A stretch of DNA of 64,000 nt from Magicicada septendecula (GCA_034769895.1 CM068373.1:196768134-196832133), one strand, 5' to 3'. Counted from the first letter of the stretch, positions 24,151 through 37,011 are shown. The notes: generated from the sequence alone by a model not told the origin. Translations and numbers: made by a program.

Positions 24151-24450
24151 ATAATGGGGGTGGTACCATGGTGTCAAACTCTACAATGCTACGGTGAGAT
24201 TCACTGCAAGAGTCCTTCGAATAAGTAGACAGAGGTGTATAAAGCACATAAAGAGAGAAAGAAGTAAACACAACTGATAAAGTAATGCCATGTTTTACCA
24301 AACCAAGTAACAGGCTCAGGGGAAGACCAATAATTAGACTAGAGAACAGGTGGAAAAGCACATAGGAAGGCTTAATATTGTATTTGAGGGATGAATGCAA
24401 TCGACTCTTGAAAGAGGCGAGAACCCATGAAGAGTTGTGGAGCCAGAGCT
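24151..24450 (+). pseudogene. Possible LINE C-terminal scrap
   Basis: The plus strand at about 24315-24450 reads GRPIIRLENRWKST, a stop, then LLKEARTHEELWSQSL. This resembles the GRPRxRW ... EEARTHxGL end of LINE ORF2 proteins. The match is short and broken, so confidence is low. Confidence 0.35.
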
Positions 24451-24613
24451 TATGATGATTTCCATATTAGTACAAAATTCAATACAAATGTATGAAATTC
24501 AATATTATAAAATTTTGTAAATAATAAAATATAAATCACTGTTGTATTTTAATGTTGAAATAAATAATATTTGAACAAGAATATATTTTTACTTAAAAAT
24601 TTCAACAGATTTT

Positions 24614-24686
24614 ATTTTTACTCCCATCTTTAGATGTAAAAAAAAAAATAATAAATTAAAATACATCTGAAGATGGCAGTAAAAAT
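24614..24686. repeat. 25-bp inverted repeat, possible decayed PLE foldback
   Basis: Arms 24614-24638 and 24662-24686 are reverse complements at 23 of 25 positions. Their outward strands read CTGAAGATGGCAG (right) and CTAAAGATGGGAG (left), followed about 13 bases on by CTGTT; the left arm then has GAAAT. That is the same order as the hammerhead-like repeats elsewhere in the window, but the core is incomplete. Confidence 0.5.
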
Positions 24687-24863
24687 ACAACCTGTTATGT
24701 AATAAAATACTTAAATAAAAATATATATTTATAAAAATAATTATTTATTAATTTCAATTTTATATATATCTAATAAAATAATATATTTGCAAGCATATTT
24801 AATGTAAATGCTTTATTAGTTTAATCTATTTGGAAATAATGTTCCATGATCTCGTGTTCGTAT

Positions 24864-25525
<662 letters not shown>

Positions 25526-25960
25526 ATGTGCGGGACCATCAGGCGAACCCTTAAGTGAGCAAGTAAAGGAACACGCCTAAAATTCTACAAGATGATGGCT
25601 CTTCCCAGACTTCTTTATGGGTCCGAGAATTGGACTTTAACGAAACGCCAGGCCAGTCGCATCCAAGCGGCTGAAATGAGATTTCTCAGGCACGTGGCAG
25701 GGTATACTCTCCATGATCATAGAAGAAACACTGAATATGATCATACGGCAGGAACTGAATATTATGAGTATACTCGACAGGATCGCCCAGTATCGGCTGA
25801 ATTGGTAGAAACATCTTTGCCGAATGGATGACTGCCGCATCCCCACACAAATATGGAACTATAAGCCGAGGGATGGAGAGGTATGGTACGTCCGAGGAAG
25901 CGCTGGAGTGACCAGCTGTAATATTTGCCTATTTAAGACCGGAACAAATTGGTTTAAATT
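25526..25960 (+). pseudogene. LINE RT C-terminal fragment
   Basis: The frame 25592-25831 opens with MALPRLLYGSENWTLTKRQ and ASRIQAAEMRFLRHVAGYT, the LLYGSE-W-T ... AAEM-FLR-VAGYT block that follows the reverse transcriptase in many animal LINEs. A frameshift near 25725 moves the continuation (IMSILDRIAQYRLNW, then RMDDCRIP and RGSAG) into another frame. Poly-A-like sequence is not evident at the end. It is a dead 3' fragment of yet another LINE subfamily, close to the one at 38 kb. Confidence 0.85.
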
Positions 25961-26890
25961 GGTTTAAATCTTGAGAAGGATGATGATGAACTTTTACAGA
26001 TTAAAAAGCTTAACAAAGTGAGTGTGTCGTTGTCGTCTGCTTGAAGTGTAAGAGTATAGCACAATGGTCGCCAACCCTTGCACGCGGAGGTTGTCAAGCG
26101 TTAACAGAGAAAAAACAATTTTTCTTCGATCTTGTTACTTGTTGTAAAAGTTCTGCTGTGTTTAAGATAAACATCCGAACGCTTACTGTTTACATAACTT
26201 TAAATCCATACTAACGGCATTGGTAGCTGATCGTATCAGGAACCATTGGGTAGTATCAGTGTTTATCGCTACATTACTACCTGAGACGTAATGGAACCCA
26301 TTTAATAGACCAACCATATTCAGTAGCATTTTAATAATTACTTAATGAATTTACTTAATAATTATTTATCGATTTCCATTACTGTAATGGAGTTACTTAT
26401 AGTCGTAATTTTTTTTTTTGACGATTAAGTAGTCTTCTTAACAAACTATTAAAAATAAGCTCTAAATAAAATAAAACAAATTATATTACTGGAGTTAACC
26501 GAAATAAAGGGATTTACAATATTTTCTTTTTTTTTTTTTGCTGACGAATGCAGTAACACAACACCGTCTGGTTCTGTCAAAAAGATTGTTTCTTGTTGTA
26601 TTGCCTCTAAACTATGAAATACTTATTAGTTTCCTAATATGTCTTATTACCAACATAAAATTTTTCCGTTGATATTATGGAGATTATAGGTACTTTACCT
26701 TTATGCATTCCTGCAGTCATTTTCGATATTCGGATTATGCGATTGTTTGGCTTCGGTCTTAAGTGAATATTGCAATAATTTTATGTAGGTGAAAGAATTA
26801 TACAAATTGCAGTTAATTGTTAATTACAATTAATTTCCTATGCTGCAAAATAGTTGGCTGGCTATTGCAGTTGGTGTTCTTAGTCCCTTT
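25961..26890. other. AT-rich spacer, nothing recognised
   Basis: No gene is seen. Homopolymer T-runs occur near 26409 and 26530. Confidence 0.4.
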
Positions 26891-28690
26891 TTACTTCCAT
26901 ATTCCTTAAGGAATGGAAGTATGGTGATGGCAAAAAAAATCGTGTTCGAGATTATTGCAGATTCTGATTCTACTACACTCAAAACATGAAAAAAAGTCGT
27001 TTTCCGAAAAGTGTCTGTGTGTGTGTCTGTCTGTCTGTCTGTCTGTGTGTCTGTCTGTCTATCTGTCTGTAGATTTTTTTTCTATGGCAAACGATAACTG
27101 CCGCAAATTCAAACAGAATCAAATAATTTTTTGCATACAGCCCTGATTTGAAGAGTACTCGCGACCTATTGTTTTTGGTGAAGATCGGTTGAGGGAAAGG
27201 GGTAGTTTACCTGCAACGGTTTTTTTTTAGCAAGGGTAATTTTGTTTGTTTGGCAAACGATAACAGCCGCAAATTCAAACAGAATCAAATAATGTTTCGC
27301 ATACAGCCCTCAATTGTAGAGTTCTCAAGATCTGCTGATTTTGGTGAAGATCGGTTAAGGGAAAGGGGTAGTTTGCCTGTAACGTTTTATGTTTTAACAA
27401 GGGTATTTCCTATGGCAAACGATAACAGCCGCAAATTCAAACAGAATCAAAAGATTATTTGCATACAGCCCTAAATTGTAGAGTTCTCAAGACCTATTGT
27501 TTTTGGTGAAGATCGGTTGAGGGAAAGGGGTAGTTTACCTGCAACGTTTTTTTAACAAGGGTATTTTCTATGGCAAACGATAACAGCCGCAAATTCAAAC
27601 AGAATCAAATAATGTTTTGCATACAGCCCTGATTTGTAGAGTACTCAAGACCTATTGTTTTTGGTGAAGATCGGTTAAGGGAAAGGGGTAGTTTACCTGT
27701 AACGTTTTATGTTTTAACAAGGGTATTTCCTATGGCAAACGATAACAGCCGCAAATTCAAACAGAATCAAAAGATTATTTGCATACAGCCCTAAAATGTA
27801 GAGTTCTCAAGACCTATTGTTTTTGGTGAAGATCGGTTGAGGGAAAGGGGTAGTTTACCTGCAACGTTTTTTTAACAAGGGTATTTTCTATGGCAAACGA
27901 TAACAGCCGCAAATTCAAACACAATCAAATAATGTTTTGCATACAACCCTGATTTGTAGAGTACTCATGACCTATTGTTTTTGGTGAAGATCGGTTAAGG
28001 GGAAGGGGTAGTTTACCAGCAACGTTTTTTTATCAAGCGTATTTTCTATGGCAAACGATAACAGCCGCAAATTGAAACAGAGTCAAATAATGTTTTGCAT
28101 ACAGCCCTGAATTGTAGAGTACTCAAGACCTATTGTTTTTGGTGAAGATCGGTTAAGGGAAAGGGGTAGTTTACCTGTAACGTTTTATGTTTTAACAAGG
28201 GTATTTCCTATGGCAAACGATAACAGCCGCAAATTCAAACAGAATCAAAAGATTATTTGCATACAGCCCTAAATTGTAGAGTTCTCAAGACCTATTGTTT
28301 TTGGTGAAGATCGGTTGAGGGAAAGGGGTAGTTTACCTGCAACGTTTTTTTAACAAGGGTATTTTCTATGGCAAACGATAACAGCCGCAAATTCAAACAG
28401 AATCAAATAATGTTTTGCATACAACCCTGATTTGTAGAGTAGTCAAGACTTGTTGTTTTTGGTGAAGATCGGTTAAGGGGAAGGGGTAGTTTACCTGCAA
28501 CGTTTTTTTATCAAGCGTATTTTCTATGGCAAACGATAACAGCCGCAAATTCAAACAGAATCAAATAATTTTTTGCATACGTCCCTGAATTGTAGAGGTC
28601 TCAATGACTTTCGATTTTGGTGAAGATCGGTTAAGGGGAAGGGGTAGTTTACCTGCAACCTTTTACGTTTTAACAAGAGTAAAGTACTTG
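26891..28690 (+). mobile_element. Repeat element carrying a 160-bp tandem array
   Basis: The element begins with a short palindrome (ACTTCCATATTCC ... GGAATGGAAGT, 26894-26920) and a block ending TTTTCCGAAAAGTGT. A TGTC-rich microsatellite follows at about 27014-27072, then ten tandem units, and it ends with AACAAGAGTAAAGTACTT. The same order, with one unit instead of ten, stands at 37012-37322, so the two are copies of one dispersed element. I see no coding capacity. The class (Helitron-like, satellite-bearing, or other) is undetermined. Confidence 0.7.
27084..28680 (+). repeat. Tandem array: ten units of about 160 bp
   Basis: Units start at the word TATGGCAAACGATAAC (or close variants) near 27084, 27250, 27408, 27569, 27730, 27888, 28047, 28207, 28366 and 28525. 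Each also holds GCATACAGCCCT and GGTGAAGATCGGTT. Diagnostic variants (the unit end GTAACGTTTTATG, AAGATTATTTGCATAC in the next unit, and ATCAAGCGTATT at the end of the third) show that units 4-5-6 and 7-8-9 are near-identical trimers of about 478 bp. Units 2-3 match the first two members. This is a small higher-order repeat. Confidence 0.93.
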
Positions 28691-28829
28691 AAAATTTATT
28701 TAAACTTTTTGAAACAATGGTAATTGTTAAAAATAAAATAATTTTGTTGCCAGGCAATAAAATTATAATTTTTTCATTTTAATGTAATATAATATTTTTC
28801 ATTTAATACAACAATAAAAAGGCAGGTAA

Positions 28830-28925
28830 GACACAGCCTGGCTGTTTGGGTGAAAATGATTTTAAATATAAATCTTAGAATATGGAAGTCATGTATGGTT
28901 CTCCATACCGATATTTTTTTAATGA
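28830..28925 (+). repeat. Dispersed repeat fragment shared with 37.7 kb
   Basis: AAAATGATTTTAAATATAAA, GGAAGTCATGTATG and CTCCATACCGATATTTTTT occur here and at about 37705-37775 in the same order. In both places the block lies downstream of the same element, so it is probably part of a longer shared repeat. Confidence 0.75.
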
Positions 28926-29713
28926 GAAGTGATTGTAGCAGTAGTATGTCACAGTTGCGTACCTATGACGCCAAAACTTGATGTTATTAGGTTAACATGA
29001 GAACTGAAAATACACATGGAAAGCGATACGTTTTTAATGTAAAACTTGTTTTTTACTGAAACTACGAAAAAACCCAACTGGAAAGTAAGGCGTGTCTCCT
29101 TTTATTGTGTGGAGAACTCAGTTTTTAGTAAAACTCGTTTTTCCAGTAGTACACGTAGATCACTGAAAAACTACGGAACTCGAAAGTAAGGCTGGGTGTT
29201 ATTACTATACTACAACGTTATTTATTCTTGTAACTAGTTTACCTGTGTTTTAGCCCACTTTTATGGAAGCCATTTATACACACAAAAACCTCTTTTAACG
29301 TTCTAACGTTGTACTTTACTGAGCGTGTAATCGTAATAAATAACACTAGAGAGATTTATTAATATTCATGTAAATTTTATTAACAATTACTTATTTGGTT
29401 TTAGGTTTTAAAAGCATTATTATTTTTACTTGCTTATTATGTGCTCTTTACACTTTTATATTACAAATAATTCTCTTCTCTTTAATTTACAATTCCAAAT
29501 TACTACAATGTTTATGTGCTTATTACGCTTAATTCTTAATATTACCTTACATACAAACATATTATCTAAATGTTCTAATCTAATATTTATGATCAATCTT
29601 TCTACTGCTCTCAGCTAGCTCAATTACTATTTTATTTAATCTTTTGATTATCTAATTCTTTTTTTCTCTTTATAATTATTTAATTCTCTTTATACTGCAT
29701 ATGCGTGAATTTA
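28926..29713. other. AT-rich spacer, nothing recognised
   Basis: No gene or clear repeat recognised. Confidence 0.4.
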
Positions 29714-30039
29714 CTGTTACTTCCTCTAACGAGGTTGGCATTTATTATTATTAATTATTGATATTGAATTTACCTTTAGTGCTAACTTGTATCGCTTAAC
29801 AGTCTTCTCATATTATGGTACTTAATGTACAGACACAACACATTTATAATTATACAATTATTATAATCATATTACAATCTAATTGTCTATGCTTTTTCAT
29901 GGCTATTTGTCACCTTGTTAATTTGTGTGATGCATCTGAAGTCGTCCCTCGTCCTGGACACGAATGACTCTTCTGGTCTGGTAGTCCTGGAGTCTGGTAG
30001 TCCCTCGTCCTGGATTCTCTTCTGCTGGATCACTGGATG

Positions 30040-30240
30040 CTCGTACGCTGCTGCCTTAGCTGCTCTGGCTCTGCTGCATTAGCTGCCTCGTACTCTGCTG
30101 CATTAGCTGCTCGTACTCTGCTGCATTAGCTGCTCTGGCTCTGCTGCATTAGTTGCTCTGGCTCTGCTGCATTAGCTGCTCGTACTCTGCTGCATTAGCT
30201 GCTCTGGCTCTGCTGCATTAGCTGCTCTAGATGCTCTACC
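30040..30240. repeat. Minisatellite, 20-21 bp CTGCTGCATTAGCTGCTC units
   Basis: About nine units of CTGCTGCATTAGCTGCTC followed by TGGCT or GTACT, alternating irregularly. On the minus strand a frame through it gives LMQQSQ-type repeats, which I regard as incidental. Confidence 0.9.
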
Positions 30241-30331
30241 CGTTGGACATCGCCTCCGGCAGTCCTGATGATTGAAACCAGTAAGATCGGTTGTCCGGCA
30301 GAGCCTCCGGCGTCTTTAGTGGTCGAACAAG

Positions 30332-30366
30332 TAAGAGAGCGATGATTGCGCGTCCTCGTATTTATA
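30332..30366 (-). promoter_or_regulatory. Candidate TATA core promoter
   Basis: The minus strand has GGGTATAAATACGAGG with TATAAATA at 30366-30359, a good match to an insect TATA box. Candidate start sites are TCATCG around 30343 and TTACTTG around 30332, at 23 and 34 bases. The transcript would run through the minisatellite. No gene follows that I can recognise. Confidence 0.35.
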
Positions 30367-30493
30367 CCCGAGGCGCCGAAATCATGTCTTGACAATATTT
30401 TGCCTGTTCGCAATTGTCGAGCGCGTCACTTTCTATCCCGCTTATTACTGACACTTTATTTGCTCATCTTCGCGAATTGCGAAGTCTTTAACA

Positions 30494-32063
30494 CACTGTA
30501 TGATATTCCTTCGTTCGTTAATTTTTAGGTGGTCATCATGCACCAAACCGTTTTTTTTATTTAAATCACTTTATTTACTATTCAATTTTAATTTCTTATC
30601 ACTTCACTTTTTGTTCGTTTCGCACTATTTTTTACCTATGCGTTTGCGTTATTTTAATACACATTTTGGTGTCCTCCGTTTTTCTCTACTATTCACACAA
30701 GTCTAGTAATCAATTAAATACAATTAATTTATATCGTTACTGAAAGGTTATCGCCTTTCATGAATGAACTGGTCATCACTTACACACACTTACTTGTGTA
30801 CACACATGCAGAGAGCAGCTGCTTATGCTCCCTATCCTAACACGCAAGGCAGGTGTTTCCATTGGAATTTATATTGCAGTCAGAATGATTATTATTATTC
30901 AAATACGTTATTTACTTCTTTTAATTGCTTATTTAAATACTCAGTGCAATGCACAGTACACAACATAATTGTACTGTTGCAATACATGTCACTTTTTTGT
31001 GGCAGAACTCTTTTTTTGGTAATATTCGTTTTCCAACAAGTAGGCCTACTCGTTTTGTGGCTAACCATAAAGAAACGTCCATTATATACAATATGTTACG
31101 TTATTTTAGGGTATGTTGTCATTCCTTAATACATTGTTTTTTTTGTGTTTTCCATTAACCATAAATATTTGTATCTTTCAGTTTAAATTTGCTGTTGTCG
31201 TTTTGTTAACTTGTCAACTAAAAAACGTTAGATTATTTATTTTAAATATTACTGTGTTATAAGCACTGTATATACACATTAAACGTTATGTTTTCCTCAA
31301 CTATGGCTTTTATTTATTTCAGCAGTAAACTAAAAACCATTGTCACCTAATCTAACAAATGAAAACAACACGTATTTTTGCTCTGCATTAAGAAATAGGA
31401 CAATTTACAATTAGTGCACTTCTTGTTTTCCACATCGTAATATATCGATATAATCGCATATTAAAAATATCGAAAATGTACTGCAGGAACGGATAAAGGT
31501 ACAGTTCCATATTGATTTTTATAAAAATTACGTAATCTAGATATTCTTCTGATTCCACAAGTTCTGTTTTTTCTGTATCCTTAGCTTTCCTAAGTGATTG
31601 CTTCACAAAAACCTCGGTCAGAGGAAAACGTTTTACGACAAGCCGACTCAGGAGTTTTGGGATTTTGTTCTTTCGGCATCTGTAGGTTCCATTATTTTGT
31701 TCGAACTGCATTTGTGTCAGTCGTCTTAGTCACGAGTTTTCAGTCTCTGATAAGAAAAGTATTCAGTTCAGCCGGAACCGTATGATACTTGTTTAATTTT
31801 ACGAAAGCAACCAAAGTAATTTTGAAACAGGTCACCCGAAATAAACTTTGCAGTTTGTAACAGAACTTATTTTAAGGAAATTTTGTGTTATGCATATTTT
31901 TACTAGTATGGTCATTGAGCTGCAACATAACAAAATCACTATGTTGAACGAAGTAAGTTTATTATTACATAAATTTTGATATTAGATAATTTTTTAGTTA
32001 TGGGAAAGATTCCAACGTCTCTACTATTTCTTTGGCAATATAACAATTGTAGAGCACACAATC
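30494..32063. other. AT-rich spacer, nothing recognised
   Basis: Several short open frames (including 107 codons on the minus strand, 31711-31388) have no recognisable domain. I do not call a gene. Confidence 0.4.
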
Positions 32064-32160
32064 ATTCAATAAACATTCATTATATTTGGTCTCCAGTCGC
32101 AGTGAAATTGAAATAAATAAATACCGTTTTCTTTATCCGTGCTGCGACTACGTCTTTGAT

Positions 32161-32205
32161 GTCTTACGACATGTTTCGGGAACACGTTCCCATCATCAGG
32201 TAAAA
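32161..32205 (-). ncRNA. Hammerhead-ribozyme-like motif, left arm
   Basis: Mirror copy of the motif at 32392-32435, read on the minus strand: helix I strand TTTTAC (32205-32200), core CTGATGA (32199-32193), helix II GGGAAC/GTTCCC, GAA, helix III ACATGT, C at the cleavage position, and GTAAGA closing helix I (32166-32161). All conserved core bases are present. Confidence 0.65.
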
Positions 32206-32391
32206 TTGTTTTTTCTTCTAGTTCATAACGAACGTGTCAAGAATATAATAATTAAAACACATCAACACATAAACACATAACACAATGAGTATGATAGAAC
32301 TCAGTCCACGTAACAGTGCGCACTGCCGTACGTAATGTGTTTTAATTATTATATTCTTGACACGTTCGTTATGAACTAGAAGAAAAAACAA

Positions 32392-32435
32392 TTTTACCTG
32401 ATGATGGGAACGTGTTCCCGAAACATGTCGTAAGA
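32392..32435 (+). ncRNA. Hammerhead-ribozyme-like motif, right arm
   Basis: Helix I 5' strand TTTTAC (32392-32397), core CTGATGA (32398-32404), one unpaired T, helix II GGGAAC (32406-32411) with GTTCCC (32414-32419), GAA (32420-32422), helix III formed by the palindrome ACATGT (32423-32428), cleavage-site C at 32429 (GTC trinucleotide), and helix I 3' strand GTAAGA (32430-32435). Helix I has six pairs, one of them a G-U wobble. The only departures from a standard hammerhead are the extra T before helix II and the short helix III. Palindromic short helix III is known in Penelope-like ribozymes that work better as dimers. Activity is inferred. Confidence 0.7.
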
Positions 32436-32496
32436 CATCAAAGACGTAGTCGCAGCACGGATAAAGAAAAAGGTATTTATTTATTCAATAAACATT

Positions 32497-34899
32497 AAAA
32501 ATTCGAAACATTTGGATTTTGGTTGCAGTTACATTAGTTTGATACCCAGCTAGATTTGTACAGTTTTTTTTTAATTTTTCATATCTTTTTGGCCCTAAGG
32601 CTCAAAATTTTTCGAATTTCCAAAACTTAAAAATAAATTCAGGTTTTAGTTAAAATATCCTTTAAGCTGATGTGCCACTTGAAATTTTGCGATTTTATCA
32701 AAATTTTCACCGATTTTTTGGGTTCTGACGTCCAAAAGATTTGTAATTTTCGAAAATGAATACTATATTCAGATTGTGGTTTAATTTTATACACCACATG
32801 GGCTTTCAATGATACGTATTTTTTGGGTTATCTTGTACACTACTATTTGAATTTTTGTTGTTATCTTGTTATATTTAAAGTTAAATTATTATAACTTTTA
32901 AAAATGTTATTCTAAAAATAATTATTTTTTAGTAAGTTTTTAATATTATAAAGCTGACGGTGTGTTTGTGTGGTTTAAGCATCGTGACAAGGCAAGCGTT
33001 ACATGCGTGACTACCTACAGAATCTGACCAGACGACGCGACGGCTTGGTGGTCGGCATCCTCTACACCCACAAAGGTAACCTTAGGGAGATGACTATATT
33101 ATTTCATTAAAACAATGTAATCACTACTAAGGCCAAAAAATGTCTTCTAATTCTACATACATATTGTAGCGTGACCAAGGTACACAGAACTAAGAGCTAT
33201 TCTTAACAGTGAAACTATGCATAATACAGAAGCAAAAACAGCCAAATTTAACTTGTCATAAAGAATTAATCATGGAAAATTGATCATATAAGGTGAAGAA
33301 TATAAAAACAAAATATTATGAAATTAAAGGAGTATGAAAACAAAAGAATCACTATGAAGAAGGATTAGGTGATATATAGGATTAATAAAGAGAAAACTAG
33401 GAGTCCAATGTGAAGGAAATAGATACCCCAATGACAGACTAGACATACTGAATAAAAATGACTCAGACTTAAATTGACAAACACCCAACTAGAATAGGAG
33501 AGTGAGATAATGAATATAATTTTAATTAAGATGATAAGAGATAATATAAGAGAATAAAACTGTATTTTAAATAGTAACCTTACCAGTGATGTAAATCATT
33601 GAATATCAGAAAAGACTGATTGTTAAATAAAAATGTATGTATAATGATAAGAAAAAACTGGATAATTATAACCAGCATTATAAATAATGAATAATATTAT
33701 ATCTAGATGATTATAGTTTAATACTATAACCAGTAAAAACAAACAATTTAATTGAGATTTAGTCAAAGAAAGGGAAAGTGTGGCGAACTAACCTAGCAAA
33801 ATGTGAATTTACTCTTATAATGATAATAAATGTGATCCACAGGATATAAAACTGTTGTGCATTTTATCTAGATGAAAATAGATAACACAAGGATCATTCC
33901 AATGCAAATATAAGACAACTAGAATGTTGTAATTGTTATAATTAATGTAATATACTATGATGAAGTAAGATAGAGAGTGAGGTACACACACCTGGTACAA
34001 TAAAAACCCAAAGAAATACTTATTCAAAATGAGAATAAATACTATCAAAAGCATCAGTGATAAATAAATTAACTGTTGTAATGTAAACAAAATAATACCT
34101 AACACTGAGCAAACCATTAATAATGTATTTATAATGAACATAGCTGTCTGTACCTAGATGTAAGATTTGGTATGTAAAATAAACAATAATTAAGAAAATC
34201 AAGCAGAAACAAACTGTCAGAAAACTGCATTGTAACTATAATTAACTATAATGTTTAATTAGAAATAAGATTTTAGTAAAACAAAATAAATATCACAAAG
34301 AAACAATTATAAAAGAAAGCCATTCTCATAGTACAAAAACTCGTGTGTTTTATAACAAAATAACATGAAACAGTCATGTAATTAACAGAAATATGTTAAC
34401 CACAAGTTGGTATGATTACTCAGTATTAAATAGAAGGTATTATCAACCGTCTAAAGGGAGTGATAATATTGTACCAAGATAAAATAATTCATGATGTTAT
34501 AGGCACCATAAGCCTAGAATTACATTTTAAAGTTATTCCCTAATTAATATTCAGAATGTTAGCTCATCACAACAAAGGACATTGTAGGAGCTAAGTTCAA
34601 TAGTGATCATAGAGAATTGTAAATAAAATAATAGTAAGACATAGTTTAATAAAATTTATTGTAATAATATATAAGTAAAAATAAGCATATTTGTTAATAA
34701 TGGACGGAATTATATCATAAGGGGTCTTAAAACGTGCATCAGGACAAAAGCCAGATAATGGTGATGTTGTATTTAAGTTTACATGTGGTATAAGGGACTT
34801 AAGTCCATTAGAAACTATTTTGATGAATTTTAGTAAGAAAGTAGGCGTTGTTTTCTTAATCGCTACCCCAGAAACCCACGCCGCTAAAACAATTTAATT
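32497..34899. other. A-rich stretch, possible decayed LTR
   Basis: No gene. From about 33100 to 34700 the plus strand is A-rich and C-poor, very like 58.3-59.6 and 62.2-64.0 kb, which I read as long-LTR DNA. A donor-like CAAAGGTAACC is at about 33077. I could not align ends, so LTR origin is a guess. Confidence 0.3.
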
Positions 34900-37011
34900 C
34901 TTTGCCCAAGGAAGGGGAGGATGACTCGATGATGGAATGTCATCAAATTCCACCAATCACAGGTCGTAAATCTACTAGACGCACAGGTATTGCAAATTGG
35001 AACAGCGAGGTGAAGCGGCGTCCTAGAGTCACTTTGATCGAACTGGGATGCCATACAGATGACGAATTCTGCCGATCAAATTATCGCGAGTTACCCATCA
35101 TGCTGTGCGAACGAATGTAAACAAGAGATTCTAACCTAATCAGTCGAAGTTATTGAAAGTATTGTGAATTATAATTTAATGAAGTGTAGTCAAGTTAACA
35201 GTGTTTAGGGAATTGCATAGTGTATAATAATTTGCAATTCAGTGAGGTTGAGGAAAGTATAGTGCAATTATTGTTACTTACTTATGTTATGGTTATATCC
35301 AACAATTCAATTCGAACTGATTCCACATTTGTAAATAATACCACTACTCAAACACTAAGATATCATTCAAGTACTCACTTTTTTATTTTCAATTGTAATT
35401 TAGATGTAAGTTAAGGTTAAGGATGGTTAAATTTGCCTAACCTAAAGGTGTCGAACTTACTCCGACGAGATTTATAATATAATATAATATATTATATAAT
35501 ATTAAGAAGTTATGGTTAACAAATGTAACCACTCTCCTATTCTGAGATTTTATAAATGTCATAACGTATTTTAGCCCGTATTTTGCAGTTCAAAGAATCT
35601 AATTATTTAATTTTACTTGAGACGATTCTCGTCTACCACTATTTTATTGGAACAATACGAAAACCCTGAGATGTGAGTTTCCGAACCGTAATAAGTGACT
35701 GTAAATAAGGTTAATTGAGTTGAATGTGTTTAATTAGGATTCAGAATTATTTAGAAACTGAATGAAAAGAAATTTTTAAACATTGATGGAGCATTCATTT
35801 ATTTGAATTTAACAATAATGATTTTATTAGTAGAGTACAGGTTATGTTTACTTGTTAAACCGTTGGCAGCATTCATCACCGGCAAAAGTTACATTTTGTC
35901 TGTAACTAATAACTATAAATTTTCTACTAGGTTATCACGAATGAAGAAACTGCATTCAAAGTAAGTAAGTATTTATAAGCCTGACATGATTAGTCCAACA
36001 TTAAGGTAACCTATTTAGAACCGACATCAAGTGAAGATTCCTTCGGATGATGTTCTGGATTAACATTAAATACCAATCAAAATAACTCATGCAAGAGATC
36101 TACTATCAACAGATTGTTCCATTAGTGATGGTGTTTAACTAATTAACCAATAACTAAACAATAATGAAAGAATAACAATAAAATGAAATAAATTAAATAA
36201 ATAACCTAACTAAAAGTATATAACCGCAGGGTTAATACAATACTCAACAATATTCTTCAAAAAATAAAGATAAAACTCCTTAATTACATTTTAATTACTT
36301 TAATGTTCATAACAATCTTTTAAATATATTTTCACACAACTCTGAGCATCGTCTTTAATTATTGTTTTGGAGACTTTGTTTTGTAACGAAATTTTTAATT
36401 AACATTTTTTCAAAGCGGTATATTGAAAGTTTATCTAAAGAAATGATCAGTTAAACAATTTGTAATTTAAAGTTTCTTTACAATCAATAAGCTAATAAAC
36501 GTTTTCTTAAACATTTAATATAAGGCTTCAAGGAAAGACATTCTTCTGTTATATTAAATTTTATGAGGTTGAGTTTACTTACAAAGTTTCCAATGATGTT
36601 TCTTTGTAGATATACGTATAAATGGCTAACAAAGAGCCCGCAGCAATGTAGTTTTAATGCAGTGGATTTTCATTGCTTACAATTCACTGATGTTTTTTAA
36701 AATTGATTTTCGTATCTTCCATCTGTTTGTACTTTCCAATCTGTTCCAGCATCACTAGTCGCATGTAACATTAAGTAATTAGTCGTAACACCCTCCTTAC
36801 ACTTCAGTATTCCGGTATTACACTAATTAACTGTATTGACTAGAAAACTATGTTATATTGTACTGTCCTTACAAACTAAAATAGAGTAACGCTGTTTAAA
36901 ACAGTATAATTTAAACGAACGACATTGAGAGTAAAAAACTAAAAATAATAATTCTGAAATCCTATGATTTTTTGTCATACACAAATAAAGTATCTGCTTC
37001 AGAAATCCTCA
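34900..37011. other. Spacer, nothing recognised
   Basis: A 72-codon frame at 34902-35120 has no motif I know. The rest is AT-rich. Confidence 0.4.

Larger units (their letters stand above)
29714..30493 (-). other. Possible LTR-like unit with minisatellite
   Basis: Read on the minus strand the segment starts TGTTAAAGAC (30493) and ends AGTAACA (29714), and it holds a TATA box and a repeated tract. That layout would suit a solo LTR. Against this, there is no target duplication and no primer-binding site or second copy in the window. I offer it as a low-confidence reading of an otherwise unexplained compositional island. Confidence 0.25.
32078..32482. mobile_element. PLE-like foldback with 14-bp target duplication
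   Basis: Two arms of about 150 bp (32112-32261 and 32336-32485) are near-perfect reverse complements around a 74-bp loop. The 14-base word ATTCAATAAACATT stands directly before the element (32064-32077) and at its far end (32483-32496), as expected for a target-site duplication. About 34 bp of extra sequence precede the left arm. Each arm carries a complete hammerhead-like motif, pointing in opposite directions. The same helix III palindrome ACATGT occurs at the end of the Penelope-like endonuclease relic at 51.0 kb, so I assign this to a non-autonomous Penelope-like element. It encodes no protein. Confidence 0.8.

Noticed and set aside
31388-31711. 107-codon minus-strand frame as a small gene
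   Set aside because: No recognisable domain, no promoter or poly(A) context, and length within chance expectation for the region.
34902-35120. 72-codon frame as an exon of a host gene
   Set aside because: No domain and no clear splice signals or neighbouring exon found.
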